Assembly (NCBI GenBank): GCA_028280915.1 | Contig: JANQKX010000081.1 | Coordinates: 1-13,063 of the forward strand | Direction of reading: 5' to 3' | Length of the DNA: 13,063 nucleotides | Source of the DNA: Kiloniellaceae bacterium | Lineage (GTDB): Bacteria > Pseudomonadota > Alphaproteobacteria > Kiloniellales > Kiloniellaceae | Shown: in pieces, positions 6,753 to 11,497 of the stretch | How positions within the stretch are numbered: position 1 is the stretch's first letter | How the letters are laid out: each line of letters begins with the position of its first letter | Notes under the pieces: generated by a model | Told to the model about the DNA's origin: nothing | Database searches by the model: none | Seen by the model: only the letters and a program-made list of their open reading frames with translations | Made by a program: the position numbers and the translations under genes

Positions 6753-7796
6753 TTATTCTTGCGCCTCCACCGAGGTCATCAGGCCGCGCACTTCTTGAGC
6801 ATCGGTGATGAGATCCACCGTGACCTCGCCGGCGATGATCTGATCGCGCAGGGCCATCATGGAATCCCAGGCCTCGGCGGGGATGTGATCGGTCTGCAGC
6901 AGCTTGACCGAATCGTCGCTCAATTGGATCTTGTAGCTCTTGGTGCCGAAGGTGTCGGCCTTCAGGTCCTCCACCATGGCGTTGTAGACCGGCACCATGT
7001 TCCACAGCACCGACGACAGCAGATAGCCCTTGTCCAGAGAGGACTTGTCGCCGATCACGTCGATGAACCAGACCTTGTCGCCGTCCACGGCCGGCGTGGT
7101 TTCCACCGCCTGGATCATGCCGAAGCTGGAGCCGTTGCCTTGTCCGAAGATGATGTCGGCGCCGGCGGAGATCACCGATTCAGTCACCCTGCGGCCGCCG
7201 GCGGCGTCCCCATAGGCGGCCGGGCCGATCACGGCGTAGATGATTTTCACGTCGCCGTTGGCCGCCTTGACCCCTTGGGCGAAGCCGGCGGACTGGGAGT
7301 TCCAGGACGGGGGCTCACCGGAGACCACGATGCCCACCGTGCCCGTACGGGTCAGCATGGCGGCCAATTGGCCGGCCATATAAGCCCCTTCATGGCCGTG
7401 CAGGGTGTAATCGGCGACCAAACCGGCCTTGATGTCCTCGGGCCGGTCCACGATGGCCACGGGGATACCGGTTTCCGCGGCGATCTCGGGCGCCGCCGTG
7501 TTATAGCCGCTGGCATGGGCGATCATCAGACCGGCCCCTTCCTCGGCCAGTTCCCGCAGGGTCGGCCGTACGTCACCATAACCCAGGCCTTCGGCGGGAA
7601 TGAAGTCTATACCTTGCTGCTCGGCGACCGTGCGGGCGGCGTCCACGCCCTGCTGGTTCCAGCCGTAGTCGGTGCCCTGTTCCGGGACAAGAATGGCGAT
7701 CGAGCTGACCTCGGCCGCCAGGCCGGCGGTCGCCAAGCCGGCCGCGAAGACCGATCCCATCACCAGACCACCGAATTGTTTCGCCAAACGCTGCAT
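6753..7796 (-). CDS. BMP-family periplasmic substrate-binding protein, candidate B6-vitamer binder
   Basis: This 347-residue protein starts with a Sec signal peptide (positive MQRLAK, hydrophobic 8-27, small residues around 25-28) and has no lipobox cysteine, so it should be free in the periplasm. The mature part is a BMP/Med (PnrA-like) domain: an N-terminal strand SSIAILVPEQGTDYGWNQQG (31-50), matching the family's 'D-GFNQ' ligand segment, the hallmark EGAYMAGQLAA (136-146), and a second lobe with ADIIFGQGNGS (213-223). Characterised relatives bind purine nucleosides or riboflavin. It heads the five-gene minus-strand unit whose last gene is 4-pyridoxolactonase, so pyridoxine, pyridoxamine, pyridoxal or a breakdown product is the likely ligand; that is inference. 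The ATG has a strong AGGAGG Shine-Dalgarno. Confidence 0.92.
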   Translation of the reverse strand: MQRLAKQFGGLVMGSVFAAGLATAGLAAEVSSIAILVPEQGTDYGWNQQGVDAARTVAEQQGIDFIPAEGLGYGDVRPTLRELAEEGAGLMIAHASGYNTAAPEIAAETGIPVAIVDRPEDIKAGLVADYTLHGHEGAYMAGQLAAMLTRTGTVGIVVSGEPPSWNSQSAGFAQGVKAANGDVKIIYAVIGPAAYGDAAGGRRVTESVISAGADIIFGQGNGSSFGMIQAVETTPAVDGDKVWFIDVIGDKSSLDKGYLLSSVLWNMVPVYNAMVEDLKADTFGTKSYKIQLSDDSVKLLQTDHIPAEAWDSMMALRDQIIAGEVTVDLITDAQEVRGLMTSVEAQE

Positions 7797-7800
7797 GCCT

Positions 7801-7810
7801 ACCTCCTCCT
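7801..7810 (-). promoter_or_regulatory. Strong extended ribosome binding site of the binding-protein gene
   Basis: The minus strand reads AGGAGGAGGT four bases before the ATG, a duplicated Shine-Dalgarno far stronger than those of the other genes in the unit. It fits the need for excess periplasmic binding protein and fixes the start at 7796. Confidence 0.8.
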
Positions 7811-7888
7811 TTTTGTCGCTAGTCGGACCTATGTTCTTGTCAATTTGAAAATCTTTGTCGGTTTCCGTACCTTAAATTCCAGTGTCTT

Positions 7889-7929
7889 TGCTGACCTTCA
7901 GCAGGGGGGGCTGTCATCAGGCACCCCCT
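7889..7929 (-). promoter_or_regulatory. Two adjacent hairpins in the probable leader of the transporter mRNA
   Basis: A 6-bp stem with a 3-base loop pairs TGCTGA (7889-7894) with TCAGCA (7898-7903). Next to it AGGGGG (7903-7908) can pair with CCCCCT (7924-7929). The two share base 7903, so they are nearly but not fully compatible. They lie 93-133 bases upstream of the binding-protein start. Whether they are transcribed is unknown because the promoter is not identified. Confidence 0.35.
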
Positions 7930-7930
7930 A

Positions 7931-7956
7931 TGCAAATCTAGCTTATGTCATTTGCA
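7931..7956. promoter_or_regulatory. Inverted repeat TGCAAAT-N12-ATTTGCA, candidate operator
   Basis: The two 7-bp arms are perfect reverse complements (7931-7937 and 7950-7956), 19 bp from centre to centre, roughly two helical turns. The site lies between the divergent transporter unit and regulator gene, 135 bp from the binding-protein start, where a dimeric regulator would be expected to bind. Binding by the adjacent GntR-type protein is a guess from position only. Confidence 0.4.
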
Positions 7957-8462
7957 GGCGTTCCGCAGCCTGACTTTTCCTTGCCTTACCTGCTCCCTAC
8001 GCTATCGGCTTTTACGGCCGTTTTATTCGTTTCTTGGGGGCCCATTTGCCTCAACGATGACCAGATCGGTCACGCAATGCCCCCGGTTCCCGCTCGAAGG
8101 TTTCACATTTTCTGGCATCAATTCTTGGCGAGGGGACCAATATTGCATGCATTTATGCGACACCATTTAATTGGTTCCGTCAATGCCTAAATCCAAAATT
8201 CGGTTAATTTCATGATGTTGTTTAATATCCTGTGCAAACAGCCGGGGTGTCGACAACTTTCCATGGTCGATCGTTGGTCCGGTTCTCCGTGTTTTGCCGG
8301 GTCTTGCCGAGATCAATGGACTCGAATTTCGGGCGATTGGGGCCGCGGGGCAATTTTTGATTTCCTAAATGGTTCGTTATTGGTACAGTTCCGAATCGGC
8401 GCGATCTTCCCCCGACTCTGGTGGTTTCACGGGCCGAAGGTCTGGAATTATCGGTAGCGCAA

Positions 8463-9239
8463 ATGGATCGTTACGAAGAAACACTGAACGCTTTGCAGGC
8501 GATCATCGGCCGGGGCGCGGTCTCCGGAGACGGGCGTCTGCCCACGGAACGGGCCTTGTCGGAGGAACTGGGGGTGGGCCGCCGCGTGTTGCGCCGGGCG
8601 CTCAGCGCCCTGGAAAAGGAAGGCAAGGTGTCGCGGCGCCAGGGCAGCGGCACTTACGTGTCGGCGGGTGATGGCCCGGTAGGAGAGCTATCGGCAGGAG
8701 ACCTATCGGCGGGGGATCAAGAGGCGAATGGCGGGGACCCCGATCCCAATTTCGGTTTCAGGGCGCTGACCCAGATCGCCAATCCGGTGGAACTGATCGA
8801 ATTGCGCCTGGCCATTGAGCCGGTGATGTGCCGCTTGGCGGCCCTGCGCGCCTCGGGCCAGGACGTGGCACGCCTGCGCGACCTGGCCGAGGCCACGGCC
8901 AGCGCGGGCAACTTCAACGAATACCGCCTGGCCGACGCGACTTTCCACGGCGCCGTCGCCCGCCTGTCCCGCAATGCTTTGTTCGAAATCCTGCAAGGCG
9001 CCCTCAGCAATGCCTTCCGGGACCAAGCCCTGGCGCGATTCGGGGAAAGCGGCAATTGCTTCAAGCGCCAGGCCGAGCACGTGGCCTTTCATCACGCCAT
9101 CGTCAAGGCGATCGCGGAACGGGACGCGGATCAGGCCGAGCGGCTCATGCACGAGCACTTAAGCGACGTGCACCAATCCCTCTTTGCCGAGGCCTTGCCC
9201 GCTGGCATCGGCGGCCGACGGGACACCGCCGCCGAATGA
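8463..9239 (+). CDS. GntR-family transcriptional regulator, FCD subfamily
   Basis: The 258-residue product has an N-terminal winged helix-turn-helix (about 5-66) with the GntR pattern LPTERALSEELGVGRRVLRRALSALEKEGKV at 26-56 and the wing RRQGSGTYV (58-66). A linker of five-residue repeats (67-86) leads to an all-helical FCD ligand domain (about 105-240). The usual FCD metal residues are present: D158 and H162 in DATFH, H211 in FHHAIVKAI, and H232 in HEHL. FCD regulators usually bind a small acid or pathway intermediate and repress catabolic genes. Divergence from the transporter unit suggests control of that unit, perhaps with a B6 breakdown product as effector; this is inference. The ATG fits the domain start, though no good Shine-Dalgarno is visible; an in-frame GTG at 8421 is the alternative. 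Confidence 0.9.
   Translation: MDRYEETLNALQAIIGRGAVSGDGRLPTERALSEELGVGRRVLRRALSALEKEGKVSRRQGSGTYVSAGDGPVGELSAGDLSAGDQEANGGDPDPNFGFRALTQIANPVELIELRLAIEPVMCRLAALRASGQDVARLRDLAEATASAGNFNEYRLADATFHGAVARLSRNALFEILQGALSNAFRDQALARFGESGNCFKRQAEHVAFHHAIVKAIAERDADQAERLMHEHLSDVHQSLFAEALPAGIGGRRDTAAE
8661..8720 (+). repeat. Four in-frame 15-bp repeats in the regulator linker
   Basis: Four consecutive 15-bp units, starting at 8661, 8676, 8691 and 8706, encode the pentapeptides SAGDG, PVGEL, SAGDL and SAGDQ between the DNA-binding and FCD domains. Units three and four are nearly identical in DNA (TCGGCAGGAGACCTA and TCGGCGGGGGATCAA), and unit two shares the GGAGAGCTA end. The register is exact, which points to recent slippage or duplication. 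Confidence 0.8.
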
Positions 9240-9269
9240 GATCTTCGGCCGCCTACCTTCGCGCTGCGA

Positions 9270-9404
9270 CAGATAGCCGCGCGTCATAAGACCGCGCGTC
9301 AAAACGTCACGGGGCCAATTGTCACGCGTGAACACATCTCGCGGCAAGCGATCCTGCGGCCAATTGTCACGGGGCTAATTGTCACGGGGTCAATTGTCAC
9401 ATGC
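9270..9404. repeat. Nine-unit 15-bp tandem repeat between convergent genes
   Basis: Units of exactly 15 bp begin at 9270, 9285, 9300, 9315, 9330, 9345, 9360, 9375 and 9390. The best copies are CCAATTGTCACGGGG (9360), CTAATTGTCACGGGG (9375) and CCAATTGTCACGCGT (9315). The first two units resemble each other (ending CCGCGCGT), and those at 9330 and 9345 are the most diverged. The array fills most of the 186-bp gap between the regulator stop and the second GMC gene stop. Minus-strand translation is interrupted by stops in the best units, so it is not a functional protein repeat. No separate terminator is obvious in this gap. Confidence 0.85.
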
Positions 9405-9425
9405 CAAGGATCTGGAAACGAAACA

Positions 9426-11117
9426 TCACACGGTTTCCAAGGTCCGCTGGGCTGCGCCCGGCTGCTGCCGCACCGCCGGGGCCAAGGGCGGGCGCCCCAA
9501 GATCAGATCCGAGGCCCGTTCGGTGATGGCCAGGATGGGGGCGTTGATGTTGCCGGTGGTCAAGCTGGGCATGACCGAGGCGTCTACGATCCGCAGGGCG
9601 TCAACGCCAAACACCTTCAAATCGGGGCCGACCACCGCCTGGCTGCCGCCCACCTCACTGTCCGCGTCAGGGCCCATGGGGCAGGTCCCCAGGGGGTGGT
9701 GGACGGTGATGGCGGTGGCTTTGATGTGGGCGTCGATGTCCGCCTGTGACACCTTGCCCGCCCCGGGCAGGATCTCGCTTTTCACGAAGGCGGCGGCGCT
9801 CTTTTGCGCCAGCACGTCCCGGGTCATGGCCACTCCGGCGCGCAGGGTTTGCCAGTCCTTTTCCCGGGCCAGGAAGTTCTGCCGGATCAAGGGGGCGTCG
9901 TTCACATCTCCGCTGGCCAAGCGCACCTGGCCGCGGCTGTCCGGGCACAGGCCCACGATGCGGCAGGCGAAGCCGTCGGCAAAGGGCTTGATGAAGGGGC
10001 TCATATAAGGATGGCCGCCCAGGGGCGCGGCGGTAAACAGCACCTGAAGGTCCGGCCTGGCGCCGGCGTGGGGCGATCTCAAGAACGCCGTGATGCCGCC
10101 GGGCACGTCCGACGCGAAGCCGCTGCCGAAGAGATAGGCCTGGATCATGGACAGGGCGGCCCGGTCATAGCGCATGGCCCGGTGAAAGGGGCCGGTGCCG
10201 TCGCGGGTGAACATAAGCATGACCGACACGTGGTCCTGCAGGTTCTGCCCCACGCCGGGCAAATCCACCAAGGCATTGATTCCATGGGCCCGCAGGTGAT
10301 CGGCCGGCCACAGGCCGGACAGCATGAGCAGTTGCGGGGTGTTGATGACGCCGGCCGCCAGGATCACTTCCCGGCTGGCGCGGGCGACCTTTTCCTGGCC
10401 GTTTTGCCGGTAGGTGACACCCGTGGCCGCGCCGCCCTCGATCATCACCTTGGTGGTCAGGGCGTGCACGGCCACCGTGAGGTTGTCCTGCTTGATGGCG
10501 GGCCGCAAATAGGCGTTGGCCGTGCTGGCCCGGCGCCCGTTGCGGATGGTCATCTGCAGGCGGCCGAAGCCTTCCTGTTGGGCACCGTTATAGTCCTCCG
10601 TCCAGGCGTGGCCGACGGCCTGCCCGGCGCTGCCGAAGGCCTCCACCAAGGGGTCGTCGTAGGCGCAAAACTGTACCCCCAGGGGGCCGTCGCCGCCTCG
10701 GTAGGCATCGGCGCCCTTTTCCCAGGTTTCCAGCTTTTTGAAGTAGGGCAGCAGGTGGCCAAAGGACCAGTCGGTCAGGCCGTCCGCGGCCCAGGCGTCG
10801 AAATCCAAGGGGTTGCCGCGGACAAAGGCCATGGCGTTGGTGGAGGAGCAGCCGCCGATCACCTTGCCGCGGGCGCATTCGACCCGGCGGCCGCCCACAT
10901 TCTCTTCCGGCTCGCAGAAATAATCCCAGTCGTGCAGCCGTTTTTGCAGGATCTTGCCCCAGCCCAGGGGGATGTGAATCAGGGGATCCCGGTCCCAGCC
11001 GCCCGCTTCCAGCAGTAAAACCTGCAGGTTCCCGGCCGCGGTGAGACGATTGGCCAGGGCGCAGCCGGCCGACCCGGCACCCACGATGATATAGTCGAAC
11101 GTTGTTTGTTCCGGCAT
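9426..11117 (-). CDS. GMC-family FAD-dependent oxidoreductase (choline-dehydrogenase-like), substrate unknown
   Basis: This is a complete 563-residue GMC flavoenzyme. The FAD dinucleotide motif GAGSAG is at 13-18, LLEAGG at 35-40, the first GMC signature at about 83-101 (RGKVIGGCSSTNAMAFVRG), the second near 254-268 (AAGVINTPQLLMLSG), and the catalytic end at H473/H474 in TVHHPLGTCPMG with N525 in TGNINAP. It has no signal peptide. Such enzymes oxidise alcohols, and some oxidise hemiacetals to lactones, using O2 or a quinone. The sequence differs from the pyridoxine oxidase at the left edge, so it is not a duplicate. The ATG at 11117 is chosen because GGGAG lies 6 bases upstream and the FAD motif starts at the usual distance; a frame extending to 11270 has no such support. 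It is convergent with the regulator and divergent from ccoN. A role in B6 breakdown is possible but unproven. Confidence 0.93.
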   Translation of the reverse strand: MPEQTTFDYIIVGAGSAGCALANRLTAAGNLQVLLLEAGGWDRDPLIHIPLGWGKILQKRLHDWDYFCEPEENVGGRRVECARGKVIGGCSSTNAMAFVRGNPLDFDAWAADGLTDWSFGHLLPYFKKLETWEKGADAYRGGDGPLGVQFCAYDDPLVEAFGSAGQAVGHAWTEDYNGAQQEGFGRLQMTIRNGRRASTANAYLRPAIKQDNLTVAVHALTTKVMIEGGAATGVTYRQNGQEKVARASREVILAAGVINTPQLLMLSGLWPADHLRAHGINALVDLPGVGQNLQDHVSVMLMFTRDGTGPFHRAMRYDRAALSMIQAYLFGSGFASDVPGGITAFLRSPHAGARPDLQVLFTAAPLGGHPYMSPFIKPFADGFACRIVGLCPDSRGQVRLASGDVNDAPLIRQNFLAREKDWQTLRAGVAMTRDVLAQKSAAAFVKSEILPGAGKVSQADIDAHIKATAITVHHPLGTCPMGPDADSEVGGSQAVVGPDLKVFGVDALRIVDASVMPSLTTGNINAPILAITERASDLILGRPPLAPAVRQQPGAAQRTLETV

Positions 11118-11224
11118 CCACATCTCCCAGAAGCGCCCGTCCCGCGGTTCCACTAAGGAGCGCGGTGGCGGGACCTTCGTTTCATGTTCGGCCACCCTGT
11201 CACGATACTTCCGCAAAGGCCGCC

Positions 11225-11254
11225 CATAAATCAACCGGAAAACCGAGCGGTCAA
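11225..11254 (-). promoter_or_regulatory. Possible sigma-70-type promoter for the GMC gene
   Basis: The minus strand shows TTGACC (11254-11249), an 18-base spacer, and TTTATG (11230-11225), about 108 bases upstream of the GMC start. The -35 element is good, while the -10 element matches the consensus at only three positions, so this is tentative. Confidence 0.25.
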
Positions 11255-11260
11255 TGCCCC

Positions 11261-11317
11261 GTGTTGACAAGGTGGTGCTCGGGGCGCAGGCTAACGGGAT
11301 CGCTGATTGGTCAACAC
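11261..11317. promoter_or_regulatory. 8-bp perfect inverted repeat GTGTTGAC / GTCAACAC
   Basis: GTGTTGAC at 11261-11268 and GTCAACAC at 11310-11317 are perfect reverse complements separated by 41 bases. They lie just upstream of the candidate GMC promoter and next to the FNR-type box. Widely spaced arms like these could be paired half-sites for a regulator; the spacing is too long for a strong hairpin. Confidence 0.3.
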
Positions 11318-11325
11318 CATAGTGA

Positions 11326-11339
11326 TTGATTTAAATCAA
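11326..11339 (+). promoter_or_regulatory. FNR/FixK-type box TTGATTTAAATCAA upstream of ccoN
   Basis: The sequence is a perfect match to TTGAT-N4-ATCAA, the site of FNR, FnrL and FixK regulators, which activate cbb3 oxidase genes at low oxygen in alphaproteobacteria. Its centre is at 11332.5. If it acts at the usual -41.5, transcription would start near 11374, and an AT-rich -10 candidate (TTAAGA, 11361-11366) lies where expected. This leaves a leader of about 124 bases before ccoN. The palindrome could in principle also affect the divergent GMC gene. Confidence 0.85.
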
Positions 11340-11410
11340 CGCGGGGCGGGGCTGTCTCTTTTAAGAACTCTCATGCGCGGGCCATTGGCCGCGACGGGTA
11401 AGCTATTGCA

Positions 11411-11467
11411 TGAGAATATCGTTTCTTAGGCGCACCGTTTCTTGAGAATCTTGTTTCGTGGGGCACC
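11411..11467 (+). repeat. Imperfect direct duplication in the ccoN leader
   Basis: A segment running from TGAGAAT to GCACC occurs at 11411-11436 and again at 11443-11467, with shared blocks TGAGAAT, GTTTC and GCACC at matching distances and a period of 32 bases. GCATGAG flanks both sides (11408-11414 and 11471-11477). It lies between the predicted transcription start and the ccoN ATG. Confidence 0.65.
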
Positions 11468-11497
11468 ATCGCATGAGGGCAGGGGGGCTTTGATCAC

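Larger units (their letters stand above)
7797..8462. other. Long gene-free divergent intergenic region, visibly AT-richer than its flanks
   Basis: This stretch separates the transporter unit (minus) from the GntR-type regulator (plus). Its frames give only short, low-complexity peptides without family motifs, and codon use does not resemble the neighbours. It should hold the promoters of both units. Recognisable structure is limited to the hairpins at 7889-7929, the inverted repeat at 7931-7956, a second loose inverted repeat (GGACCAAT 8134-8141 with ATTGGTTCC 8170-8178), and another ATTGGT at 8379-8384. No RNA gene or known riboswitch is recognised. Confidence 0.7.
11118..11497. other. Divergent intergenic region between the GMC gene and ccoN
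   Basis: This 380-bp gap holds no convincing gene. It contains a possible minus-strand promoter (11225-11254), an inverted repeat (11261-11317), a perfect FNR-type box (11326-11339), and a duplicated segment in the ccoN leader (11411-11467). Frames that cross it are extensions or shadows of the flanking genes. Confidence 0.7.

Noticed and set aside
7839..7844. TTGACA on the minus strand as -35 of the transporter promoter
   Set aside because: The hexamer is perfect, but the bases 16-18 downstream (TAGCGA region) do not resemble a -10 element, so it is not listed as a promoter.
6744..7973. Plus-strand 409-residue frame
   Set aside because: Antisense to the BMP binding protein and running into the intergenic region; no recognisable domain.
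7945..8190. Plus-strand 81-residue frame in the long intergenic gap
   Set aside because: No ribosome binding site, no family resemblance, and it overlaps another equally poor frame; most likely chance.
8421..8462. GTG start for the regulator
   Set aside because: It adds 14 residues ahead of the winged helix with no better ribosome binding site; the ATG at 8463 fits GntR family starts.
9159..9347. Minus-strand 62-residue frame with five-residue repeats (xPRDx, xTRGx)
   Set aside because: The repeats reflect the 15-bp DNA array; upstream units carry stop codons in this frame, and the rest overlaps the regulator gene antisense.
9804..11018. Plus-strand 404-residue frame
   Set aside because: Antisense shadow of the second GMC gene.
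11118..11270. 51-residue N-terminal extension of the second GMC gene
   Set aside because: The extension has no signal-peptide character or family match, and the candidate promoter falls inside it. GGGAG sits 6 bases before the ATG at 11117.
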